Source: Roseibium polysiphoniae (GTDB lineage Bacteria > Pseudomonadota > Alphaproteobacteria > Rhizobiales > Stappiaceae). From it: 64,000 nt of DNA. A program made the position numbers and the translations under genes. This document shows, one piece after another, positions 53,786 through 61,968 of the stretch (its first letter is position 1; each line of letters begins with the position of its first letter). Under the pieces are notes generated by a model. That model was not told where the DNA came from and searched no databases. It worked only from the letters and a program-made list of their open reading frames with translations. The stretch is from positions 682,001-746,000 of the forward strand of contig NZ_JACYXJ010000001.1 in assembly GCF_014842925.1 (NCBI RefSeq), given 5' to 3'.

Positions 53786-55927
53786 CTACTGCGTCGCTGT
53801 GACTCGGGCTCCGAGGCGCTCAGGGATCTTGTTCGGATTCGTCACCGCAAGGCCGAGCAACTCGGTCATGGGCACCGGTGCCGCCGGCGTCAGGTCGATG
53901 GCTAATTCGTCGGGATCTGCGAGAAATTTCCGGACTGCTGCAATCAGGTCAGCGCCGAATTGAGTGTCCGACAAGGCCCCGAGCTCACCGCGTAGTGTCT
54001 CGACCAGACCTTCGGCAAGCTGTTCTTCTGAAAGGCTGTTTTTCGCTGCCTCATCAGAAATGAAAGCGGCGACCAAGTCCGCGCTTTCGAGCCTCAGATG
54101 TCCCGACTTGAACGTCGCCGAGGCAAGAGCGATCTGGGCAAGCTCAGGCCTTGTGAAAAGGGCCGGCGGAACATTGCCGAGCACAAGCGATAAAGACGCC
54201 TCTCCGCCGTCGAGCAGCTGCAGGGATATGTTCCTTAGAAGGAGGTCCTTTGTATCCGGATTCCAGGCAAAGGAGAGGGCATGATTGATCTCGACTTCGC
54301 TGACGTTGAGCTTTTCCAGCATGGTTTCAAGCGCGGAATTGTCCAAAAGACTTGTCGGCATGCCGATGCCATCGACGATCAAGGAAGTTCTGGTCGGTAT
54401 GTTCGAGACAAATCCGCCCTGTAGGAGTTCCAGAAGATCCAGTTGAAACCAGGTGCTGCCTGTTGAGCCTGACGGATCGGACGAGGCAGATCCGATGTTC
54501 AGGTCGAGATCGCTCAGCAGAATTTTTCCGACGGTGGGAAGCGCTTCCCGGATCTGGCTCGGGGTCGGCTCAGCGACATCTTCGAGAGCCAGCAGTGCGG
54601 CGAAGGGCGGAAAAGCCAGCCGGCTTAACCCTGCGTGTGCGACATAGGCGCTGCCTCCGTCCACCACTTCGATGTCCACGCCATCCACGGAGAGCTCCCG
54701 TGCGCCCGTACCGCTTAGCTCACGGGCAAGGATACGGCGGATCGATCCCTTGCCATCTTCGGCCTCCACCTCGAGTTCATCGATCTGGAAACGGCCAAGA
54801 GAGATGACGCCGATGGCTTCCATTGCCGCGGCGGCGAGGTCACGTTCTGCCACTGGCTCGCCGGCGGCCTCCTGGTCCAGAAGCGGGAAGAATGAAAGTG
54901 GTTCCAGGCTGAGAAGATCTATGTCCTCGATCAGGACATTGCCGATGGTGCCCGAGACGTCATCTGTCGAAAATTCGATGCTAGACAATTCCTCGCGGTC
55001 GAGCAGAACTGTTCGGTCGGCGTCCACAGGTCCGCCCAAGAGCGCGATAAGGGGGACCATGTCGAGACCGCGCAAAACAAAGTCATGAACAGTCAGGTCC
55101 ATATTGGTGAGCGGAGACTGGACTTGGTCCGGCGTGATCTCCTCGATTGTGCGAATTTTCCCGACGGTCTGCTCCGCGATGCGTCCGTCTTCAAGGGCGA
55201 TCAAGACGATGTCTTCATAGAGCGCCGAACTCATTGCACCTGTATCAAAGCGGCTTGTTGCTGTGGCCTGTGTCGCGAAGGCGCGTGCGATCTTCACGTC
55301 GCGCAGTGCGGTCAGATAGGAAAGAACAAGTGCCGACGGGCCTGGCGCAGACTGCGCATCTGGCAGGGAAACGGGCAGAGAAAGGCCTTCCATCAGGAGA
55401 TCTTCATAGCTGATCTCAATGGTGCTGCCAGTGTTCGTTGGCACGGCAGTATCTTCAGCGCTGTCTGGTTGTTCTGGCACGAGCGCGATGGAAATATCCA
55501 GTGATCCGGGGACCTCGATTGCGCCCGCATGCACCTTGCCGTCCATCAGGCGAAGGCCATCAAAATCGATCTTATCGAAGCGGAGACTCAATTTCAGATC
55601 ACCTGCACCGAAGAAGCCGTCGCTTGGAAGCTCATAGCTCAGCACACCGTCTTTGATGACTGCTGAGCGGTTTCGTTCGCCGGGCAGGATGGCCGAATAG
55701 CTTGCGGAAAACGCATCGCTGGCATCAAGATCTGCGAACCATCCGGTCAACAGGCCCGTGGCTGCATTGGACGCGGTTTCGGCCGACGTTGCCTGAGCTG
55801 GCGCCTCAGCCTCCTTGCCCGTTTGAGCCGAAACGGGCGATGCACTGATCATGATTACCAGTGTCATACCCACAGCGGCGAGCCTGCCAATTAGATTTGG
55901 CCGCAAGTCTTGGGTTGGCTTGATCAT
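53786..55927 (-). CDS. Large exported protein of unknown function (paralogue A)
   Basis: A 713-residue protein with a signal peptide (GMTLVIMISASPVSAQT, cut near residue 35). The mature part is rich in short strands with repeated acidic patterns (LIEDIDLLSLEPLSF, VDGVDIEVVDGG, KILLSDLDLNIGS), suggesting a long beta structure. The last about 105 residues share a module with the neighbour at 55991: a helical part (RLESADLVAAFI, EEQLAEGLVETL) and the ending FLADPDEL, TPAAPVPMTELLG, NPNKIPERLG. I recognise no family. GGGAGGACGTC precedes the ATG, which comes right after the terminator of the neighbour, so it needs read-through or its own promoter. Confidence 0.75.
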   Translation of the reverse strand: MIKPTQDLRPNLIGRLAAVGMTLVIMISASPVSAQTGKEAEAPAQATSAETASNAATGLLTGWFADLDASDAFSASYSAILPGERNRSAVIKDGVLSYELPSDGFFGAGDLKLSLRFDKIDFDGLRLMDGKVHAGAIEVPGSLDISIALVPEQPDSAEDTAVPTNTGSTIEISYEDLLMEGLSLPVSLPDAQSAPGPSALVLSYLTALRDVKIARAFATQATATSRFDTGAMSSALYEDIVLIALEDGRIAEQTVGKIRTIEEITPDQVQSPLTNMDLTVHDFVLRGLDMVPLIALLGGPVDADRTVLLDREELSSIEFSTDDVSGTIGNVLIEDIDLLSLEPLSFFPLLDQEAAGEPVAERDLAAAAMEAIGVISLGRFQIDELEVEAEDGKGSIRRILARELSGTGARELSVDGVDIEVVDGGSAYVAHAGLSRLAFPPFAALLALEDVAEPTPSQIREALPTVGKILLSDLDLNIGSASSDPSGSTGSTWFQLDLLELLQGGFVSNIPTRTSLIVDGIGMPTSLLDNSALETMLEKLNVSEVEINHALSFAWNPDTKDLLLRNISLQLLDGGEASLSLVLGNVPPALFTRPELAQIALASATFKSGHLRLESADLVAAFISDEAAKNSLSEEQLAEGLVETLRGELGALSDTQFGADLIAAVRKFLADPDELAIDLTPAAPVPMTELLGLAVTNPNKIPERLGARVTATQ

Positions 55928-55945
55928 GACGTCCTCCCGGTCAGT

Positions 55946-55972
55946 AAAAAGCCCGGCCGTGCTGACCGGGCT
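55946..55972 (-). terminator. Terminator between the two paralogues
   Basis: On the minus strand AAGCCCGGTCAG and CGGCCGGGCTTTTT pair around CAC, followed by a U-run. It lies 19 bases after the stop of the upstream paralogue and just before the start of the downstream one. Confidence 0.78.
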
Positions 55973-55990
55973 TCCTTGTTTTTATTGCCG

Positions 55991-57178
55991 TTAGTTGTCT
56001 TCGTTGGCAGCTATGTCAATTCCAAGGACCTGCGGCAGGGTATGCGGTGCCATCATGACGGTTCCCATGAGCTGAGCAACCGGAACAGGTGCTGACGGGG
56101 ATGCCGTGACTTTCAAGGTCTCGGGGCTTTGAAGAAAGCTTCCGAGCGCTGCTGAAACCTTGTTCTGAAACTCGGGGTTCTGAAGCATCGACAACATCAT
56201 GGGCAGGCCGCCTTCAAGCTGAGCGACCATCTCGGATCGTTCCATGCCGGCCTCGTTGGCCTGCCGGTCGAGAACGCGTTCGACAATGCTGTCGTTGTCG
56301 AGCTTCAGTGAAATGGTTTCGACGGTCACACCCTGGATCAAACCAAGAGCATCCTCTGGCTCGCCCTGTGTCTCGTTCAACTTGTTGACCAGGTCGCGGG
56401 TGACGCCGCCCAATTTCAAGTCGATCTGAAAGGTGCCAGCGTCCTCGCCGGTCAACTTGAGGTTCTCCACGATGACGGTGGCTGCATCGGGGTCCCATTT
56501 ACCCGCCCCTTCGATGTCGACCGTGATTTTCTCATAGCCGAGGTCGGCCATTGTCTCACTGGCGTCGTCGTCGATGGTTTCGGCGTCAAGGACCAGGCCC
56601 TTGATGTTGAAACGCGAGGCGGTCGGCAGATCGCCGTCCATGGCATCGATCGCAATGAAAATACGTTCAACGGTCGCCTGGTTGTCCTCGTCGTCCGTGA
56701 CCGTTGCATCCAGGATCTCGACCTCTCCGTAGGACGGAGCGATCGGCGGAACATCGTCCGATCCGGCCATTTCTGCCGCTGAAGGCAGAACCATGTCGGT
56801 TGAGGAAAAGGAGGCAACATGGAGAGAGCCATCCGACGCTTCCATCGTCAGATCCGACAGAGCCAGCGCATCAACCTTGGTCCGGCCGCCTGCAAGCTGG
56901 ACGGCGCCGGTCAGGTCAATCTTGCCGATTGAGGCGGACATGTCCGAGTCGGCTTCATCCTTGAGCTGGATATCCAGGATGGAGACCGTGTCGCCGCTTT
57001 CTTCAACAGAAGAGTAGCTTTCAACCGTGCGGCCTTCGGCTTCCAGGAGTTCCAGGAATGCATCTGCGGTTTGGTTGCCGCTTGGTGTGAAAGCTTCTGC
57101 AGAAAATGCAAGCGCCATAGCTCCGAGCCAGACACCGGCGGTGAGCGTGGAGCGTGAGCTGTGAATTGGGCGTTTCAT
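55991..57178 (-). CDS. Exported protein of unknown function (paralogue B)
   Basis: A 395-residue protein with a signal peptide (TAGVWLGAMALAFSAEA, cut near residue 29). The middle again shows acidic strand repeats (ILDIQLKDEADSDMS, EVEILDATVTDDEDN, KITVDIEGAGKW). The C-terminal about 105 residues match paralogue A: ISLKLDNDSIVERVLDRQ, EMVAQLEGGLP, then FLQSPETL, SPSAPVPVAQLMG and APHTLPQVLG. So the two genes arose by duplication or share a recruited module, with a shorter body here. No family recognised. It is followed by a terminator, and a sugar kinase lies upstream in the same direction. Confidence 0.75.
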   Translation of the reverse strand: MKRPIHSSRSTLTAGVWLGAMALAFSAEAFTPSGNQTADAFLELLEAEGRTVESYSSVEESGDTVSILDIQLKDEADSDMSASIGKIDLTGAVQLAGGRTKVDALALSDLTMEASDGSLHVASFSSTDMVLPSAAEMAGSDDVPPIAPSYGEVEILDATVTDDEDNQATVERIFIAIDAMDGDLPTASRFNIKGLVLDAETIDDDASETMADLGYEKITVDIEGAGKWDPDAATVIVENLKLTGEDAGTFQIDLKLGGVTRDLVNKLNETQGEPEDALGLIQGVTVETISLKLDNDSIVERVLDRQANEAGMERSEMVAQLEGGLPMMLSMLQNPEFQNKVSAALGSFLQSPETLKVTASPSAPVPVAQLMGTVMMAPHTLPQVLGIDIAANEDN

Positions 57179-57301
57179 GTAAATCTCCGGATCATATTGC
57201 GGTCTGGATCCCTGCCGCAGGCACGATGAGCCAGAGCTCGTTGCGACGCAAGGAGAGATGATGGGGCTGCCTGATTTCGCGACAGGACAGGCAGGTGGAA
57301 C

Positions 57302-58198
57302 TTAGGCTGCTTTCTCAGGAAATTCTGAAATAGCGCGTTGAATGTCGTCTGCCGTTGGCAGGCTCGCTTCATTGCCAAGATGCTGGATCGAGTGGGTCGA
57401 TGCACCACGGGCAAATCGGAAGTGGTCACTCCATCCGGCCTCAGGGTTTCGCAGATAGGATGTAATATAGGCACCGTGAAAAATGTCGCCCGCCCCATTG
57501 GAATCAATGACTTTGCCGACAGGAACATCAAGCGCGGGCAAAATTGTGTCCGGGCCATCGCCCTCATACCAGACAGTGCCATGTTCGCCGAGTGTAACTG
57601 CCCCGATCGGGCAGCCCTTCGAGCGAAGATAGTTCAGGGTTTCGCCGGTGGATTTGCCCAGTTGCTGGCAAAATCGTTCAGAGACGACAGCTGCGTCAAT
57701 GAATTCAAGCAGTTCGTCGGTATTGCTCCGCACGGCGCCGCCATCCAGAGAGGTCAGCTTTCCCGCCTCGCGGCACGCCTTGGCATAGTGGAGCGCTGCA
57801 TCGGGCATATGGCCGTCCAGGTGAAGCGCGCGCAGGTCCGTGATAGTCAAGGGCGGGAAAGGGTGAAGATACTCATCATCGCGGCACCGGACGATGGCGC
57901 GTTTGCCGCCTTTGGGCATGATGAAGGACAGCGAAGATTCCTTGACCTTCCGGCTGTGGACCGTGATGCCGTATTGCATCGCCATGTCGCGGAACATGCG
58001 GCCAAGCCAATCGTCGGCGACAGAGCACATGAGCTCAGGCTTGCCGCCCAGCTTGGCGCAGCAAAACGCTGCCGTCACCGCGTTGCCGCCGAAGCTGACC
58101 GCATAGTCGCGCGCAATTGCCTTTTCATCTCCGGTCGGGAGGCAGTCGGCGAGAAAGGTTACGTCAATATAGGCCTGACCGATGAAAAGTGCCTGCAT
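57302..58198 (-). CDS. PfkB-family carbohydrate kinase
   Basis: A 298-residue ribokinase-fold enzyme. ALFIGQAYIDVTFLADCLPTGDEKAIARDYAVSFGGNAVTAAFCCAKLGG is the N-terminal sugar-binding block with the first PfkB signature; LHLDGHMPDAALHYAKACREAG follows; and VIDSNGAGDIFHGAYIT is the second signature with catalytic Asp in GAGD. It phosphorylates a sugar or nucleoside; the substrate cannot be read. ATG 58198. It is 123 bases upstream of paralogue B in the same direction. Confidence 0.88.
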   Translation of the reverse strand: MQALFIGQAYIDVTFLADCLPTGDEKAIARDYAVSFGGNAVTAAFCCAKLGGKPELMCSVADDWLGRMFRDMAMQYGITVHSRKVKESSLSFIMPKGGKRAIVRCRDDEYLHPFPPLTITDLRALHLDGHMPDAALHYAKACREAGKLTSLDGGAVRSNTDELLEFIDAAVVSERFCQQLGKSTGETLNYLRSKGCPIGAVTLGEHGTVWYEGDGPDTILPALDVPVGKVIDSNGAGDIFHGAYITSYLRNPEAGWSDHFRFARGASTHSIQHLGNEASLPTADDIQRAISEFPEKAA

Positions 58199-58380
58199 GA
58201 ATGCCTCCTTCGTTGCCCGCTGCGCTGACCCTGAAACCTGGAGCCAGTCATCTCCCGAAGATCTATCGTCTACGGCGTCACCGAACGCCTTGATATCGGT
58301 TAAATATGACAGGGTGTTCAGTGGTTGTTTACGCCTTTAGAGCATTGTTCTAAAGAGTTTGTTCACCTGCGGGGCAGTCG

Positions 58381-60000
58381 TTGTCACAGCGTTACATCAT
58401 ATTTGTCAGGGCGGTCGTTATTGCGGTTGTTCTTGCGACCGCGCCGCTCTTCGCGGCCAATATGATTTTGAATCAATACGCTGAAAGTCAGGCAGAGCGT
58501 GAACTTGAGGCGATGGGCGAACGCTATATCCAGCGCGCCGACAACGCGATCAGCAGTACGGTTTCCGCACTTCAGCGCCTGGACCGTGACGATATTCAGA
58601 CCTGCGATGCGGAAGATCGCGGGTTGTTGCAGTCGGTGATTTCCAGCGAAGGCTACATAGATGCCATCGGTCTTGTTGACCGGGATGGCAAGCGCATGTG
58701 CATCGTTCCGGATATGGAACTGACAGGAGAGGCCATCCTGCCGATCCTTCAGCAGGATGGACCGCTGGTTGGCATCGGCATGCTGGACAAGTCGTTCCTG
58801 GGTGCGCGCGTCGCCGTAGTCAGTTGGGACCTGGGCAACGGCTATCGCCTTTTTGCCGAAGTGACGCCGGTTGCCATTGCCTCCGACCCGGGACCTGAGT
58901 ATCTGCGGGCCTACCGGCGTGCGGAGTTGCGGCTTGGCAACGATATTCTCTGGTTCGAGACCGGAGGCTACAATTCCGAAAGCTCAAATCCGGACAATGC
59001 CATCGTGGTCCAGGTCCGGTCCGGGCGGTATCCGCTGGAGGCAACACTGGTTGCGCCCAAGTCGGCGGCGATCCAGGTTGTTCACGATCTGAAGATCATT
59101 GCAGCGACCGCCTGTGCTGCCTTTGCCTTGCTCTTCGTCGCTATTGGCGTCTGGTTCTCCTGGCGGCCGGAAAATGAAGCCAACGACGACTTCATCGCCG
59201 CGATCCGCAATGGCGAGTTCATCCCTTACTACCAGCCGGTCATGGACATCGAGACCGGTAAGCTTCGCGGTTGTGAGGTTCTCATGCGGTGGCGGCGGCC
59301 AAACGGCATGATCGTGTCACCGGGGCAGTTCATGGAATATGCCGAGAGAAACGGCCATATCTTTGACATGACGCGGCACCTGATGGAGCAGACCTGCGAG
59401 GAGGTCGGCAAGCTTCATCTGGAAAACCCGGATCTGAAGCTTTCGATCAACCTGTTCGCCGGACATTTCCGAAATCGGGATGTGGTCAACGATATCAAGT
59501 CCATCTACGAGGGGTCTGATATTTCCTTCCAGCAGATCGTGGTCGAGGTGACCGAGCGCTACCCGCTGGAGGATCTTGAGCTTGCGCGCAAGATCATCGC
59601 CGAGTTGCAGGCGCTTGGTGTTCGTGTGGCGCTTGATGATGTGGGCACCGGCCATGGCGGCATGGCCTATCTCCAGAAGCTGGGCATTGACATCATAAAG
59701 ATCGACAAGATGTTTATTGATGCGATTGGCGACGACGACAGTTCGACGACCATTGTGGATTCGATGGTCGAGCTTGCCGACAATCTGGGAATGGGCATCA
59801 TCGCGGAAGGCGTCGAGCAGGAAGAGCAGATCGAAAGACTGCGTGAACTCGGTGTGACAGCGGCTCAGGGCTATTATTTCGCAGCACCCATGCCTGCCAA
59901 CCAATATCTTGAATTCGCTCTCAATCTTGAGCTTGCGGAGCGCGACGCAGCCAAAAAGGCTGCCGAAGAAGAAGCCGCAGCGGCAGGCGAGGCCGCCTAG
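58381..60000 (+). CDS. Membrane EAL-domain c-di-GMP phosphodiesterase with CSS-type sensor
   Basis: A 539-residue protein. One N-terminal helix (about 9-28) and another (about 238-262) enclose a periplasmic sensor with two cysteines (TCDAEDRGLLQ and MCIVPD), the CSS-motif layout. Residues 275-520 are an EAL domain with EVL at 299. The catalytic residues look kept: SINLF, VEVTERYPLED, ALDDVGTGHGG, IIKIDKMFI, IIAEGVEQEEQ, QGYYFAAPMP. So it should hydrolyse cyclic di-GMP. It ends in an Ala/Glu-rich tail. The start is a TTG with GGGGCAG before it; no Met fits earlier. Sensed signal unknown. Confidence 0.88.
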   Translation: MSQRYIIFVRAVVIAVVLATAPLFAANMILNQYAESQAERELEAMGERYIQRADNAISSTVSALQRLDRDDIQTCDAEDRGLLQSVISSEGYIDAIGLVDRDGKRMCIVPDMELTGEAILPILQQDGPLVGIGMLDKSFLGARVAVVSWDLGNGYRLFAEVTPVAIASDPGPEYLRAYRRAELRLGNDILWFETGGYNSESSNPDNAIVVQVRSGRYPLEATLVAPKSAAIQVVHDLKIIAATACAAFALLFVAIGVWFSWRPENEANDDFIAAIRNGEFIPYYQPVMDIETGKLRGCEVLMRWRRPNGMIVSPGQFMEYAERNGHIFDMTRHLMEQTCEEVGKLHLENPDLKLSINLFAGHFRNRDVVNDIKSIYEGSDISFQQIVVEVTERYPLEDLELARKIIAELQALGVRVALDDVGTGHGGMAYLQKLGIDIIKIDKMFIDAIGDDDSSTTIVDSMVELADNLGMGIIAEGVEQEEQIERLRELGVTAAQGYYFAAPMPANQYLEFALNLELAERDAAKKAAEEEAAAAGEAA

Positions 60001-60161
60001 AGTCGTTTTTCGCGGGGTCGCGTGAGGCGGCAGGCTCCACCAGATTGCGCTTTCATTTCCTGTCCATGTCCCTCCAGCCAGGCGATTGATGTCGCACGGG
60101 CTTGTTTTCGCGATATCTGCCTAATTTTTAGCACTTGTCTGTACCGACCGGACGGATTATT

Positions 60162-60177
60162 TAAACTCGCAAGTTTA
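60162..60177. promoter_or_regulatory. Candidate TetR operator
   Basis: TAAACT and AGTTTA form a perfect inverted repeat around CGCA, 70 bases before the TetR gene. The gap 60001-60247 holds no gene and seems to be its promoter region. Confidence 0.6.
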
Positions 60178-60247
60178 CGATGAGGTCGCCGAGTGGTGGA
60201 GCGCCAAGAAGCCTGCCCAGGAGTGATCCCTGCATGATTGGTCAAAC

Positions 60248-60814
60248 ATGAACCTGCGCCAGACCCGGAAGCCGCCGACAACCAAGATCGAGATCCTTGG
60301 TGCTGCACTCGATATCGTGCGCGAGGCGGGTGCGCTCAGCTTGACCATCGACGCGGTGGCCGAACGCAGCGGCTTTTCCAAAGGAGGCGTCCTCTACAAT
60401 TTTCCGACCAAGGACATTCTGGTCGTTGCCATGGTGCAGCATGTTGCGGATCGTTTCGCGGTCGATGTTGAGGAGCGGCGTCAGCTCTATCTGGATGCCG
60501 ACAGCCCGACGCTGGCTGCGATGATCGATGTCACAGAGCGCTGGATCGAGAACGAACTGTCGGTCGCAAGAGCTCTGATGGTCGCAAACTTGAGCTTTCC
60601 TGGTCTTGTGGCTCCGATTCTCGAGCTCAAAAGCCGGTTGAAATCCAACATACAAACAGAAACGGCAGATTTGACAGGCGCGCTGGTGATTTGGTCCGCG
60701 CTGGAAGGACTGCAATTTTCGAATGCTCATTGTGTGGCCCTTCACACGGATGAGGAGCGTCTGGCTGTGCTGGCCGAGCTTCGTCGCCGCGTGAATGTCG
60801 AAGGCCGGCGCTGA
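60248..60814 (+). CDS. TetR-family transcriptional regulator
   Basis: A 188-residue regulator. TKIEILGAALDIVREAGALSLTIDAVAERSGFSKGGVLYNFPTKDILVVAMV is the complete TetR DNA-binding domain (residues about 12-65). The rest is the helical ligand-binding domain (RALMVANLSFPGLVAPILELKSRL). It is 24 bases upstream of an RND adaptor gene in the same operon, so it most likely represses this pump; the palindrome at 60162 may be its target. Confidence 0.93.
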   Translation: MNLRQTRKPPTTKIEILGAALDIVREAGALSLTIDAVAERSGFSKGGVLYNFPTKDILVVAMVQHVADRFAVDVEERRQLYLDADSPTLAAMIDVTERWIENELSVARALMVANLSFPGLVAPILELKSRLKSNIQTETADLTGALVIWSALEGLQFSNAHCVALHTDEERLAVLAELRRRVNVEGRR

Positions 60815-60837
60815 GCCAAAAGATTGAAAGACAGGAC

Positions 60838-61935
60838 ATGAGTGTGCTCAATCAAAGTGTTTTCTTGCGGCGTCTTGCGCCTGTGATCATGCTTGCGGCC
60901 TTCGTCGCAGCGTGTCAGGAAGAGGGGCCGGACCAGGTCGCGGAAGCTGAGGCTGCCCTGAGTGCCCAGCCACGGCCGGCGAAGATCTTCACCGTTTCAG
61001 ACCAGGTTGGCCTTCAGTCGCGCCGCTTCACTGGCCGCGTCGAGGCGGTGCAGACGGTCGACTTGTCCTTCCAGGTTGCCGGCAAGTTGGTCGAGCTTCC
61101 GGTGCGCGAAAGCCAGGAAATCGACAATGGGGCCTTGGTCGCCAAACTTGATCCGACCGACTACGAGCGCGCGGTCCGCGAAGGAAAACTGCGGCTCAAG
61201 CAGGCCAAGCAGGATCTGGACCGGCTGGAAACGCTGCGCGACCGTTCGGTCATTTCCCAAAAGAGCTACGACGACCAGAAGAATGAACATGATCTGGCGG
61301 TCGAAGCTCTCGCCGCGGCCGAGCAGAACCTCGAATACGCCGAGATTCACGCGCCTTTCGACGGCATCATCACCCGGCGGCTGGTCGACAGCTTTACAAC
61401 TGTAAGCGTTGGAACGGCCGTCGTTCGCATGCAGGACGTTTCCGAGATCCAGATCGACATCAACGTGCCCGAGGCGCTTTTCGCTAAGGTCTCTGAGGAT
61501 CAGGTCGCATCACTTCATGCGGAGTTTCCTTCCATTCCGGGACAGGAATTTCCGCTGGTCTATCGCGAGCATTCCACGGAAGTGGACACGGTGACACAGA
61601 CTTACCGGATCACTCTGGCGATGGAGAGCAAGCCGGATGCGCAGATCTATCCCGGCATGACGGCGGCTGTGATCGTGAAGCTCCGGCCGGAGGGGCTGGA
61701 TCTGGCAAAGAGCCTGCTGGTGCCCACGTCATCGGTTGCGGTGGACGGAGACCGGAAGGCCTATGTCTGGCGGTTTGACGAGAGCTCCAGTGCGGTCACC
61801 AAGGTGCCCGTGGAGGTCGGTGTCGTGACCGGAGACTATATTCCGGTCACGGATGGCGTCGCCAAAGGGGACAGGATCGTTTCGGCCGGCGTCGCTCAAT
61901 TGAGCGAAGGCCAGACCATCCGTCCGCTTCCCTGA
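60838..61935 (+). CDS. RND efflux adaptor, lipoprotein
   Basis: A 365-residue membrane fusion protein. The signal RRLAPVIMLAAFVAAC ends in a lipobox Cys, so it is lipid-anchored in the inner-membrane outer face. SRRFTGRVEAVQTVDLSFQVAGKLVELPV is the first barrel strand, ESQEIDNGALVAKLDPTDYERAV the first lipoyl half, the coiled coil covers about 120-165 (LRLKQAKQDLDRLETLRDRSVISQKSYDDQKNEHDLAVEALAAAEQNLEYAEI), and HAPFDGIITRRLVDSF is the second lipoyl half. ATG 60838 has AGGAC before it. It precedes the permease by 33 bases. Confidence 0.93.
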   Translation: MSVLNQSVFLRRLAPVIMLAAFVAACQEEGPDQVAEAEAALSAQPRPAKIFTVSDQVGLQSRRFTGRVEAVQTVDLSFQVAGKLVELPVRESQEIDNGALVAKLDPTDYERAVREGKLRLKQAKQDLDRLETLRDRSVISQKSYDDQKNEHDLAVEALAAAEQNLEYAEIHAPFDGIITRRLVDSFTTVSVGTAVVRMQDVSEIQIDINVPEALFAKVSEDQVASLHAEFPSIPGQEFPLVYREHSTEVDTVTQTYRITLAMESKPDAQIYPGMTAAVIVKLRPEGLDLAKSLLVPTSSVAVDGDRKAYVWRFDESSSAVTKVPVEVGVVTGDYIPVTDGVAKGDRIVSAGVAQLSEGQTIRPLP

Positions 61936-61968
61936 TCCCGCAACGACAGCCATTTCGGATAAATTCCC

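Noticed and set aside
57302-58198. Asn in the PfkB signature DSNGAGD looked unusual
   Set aside because: That position varies in the family; the catalytic GAGD is intact.
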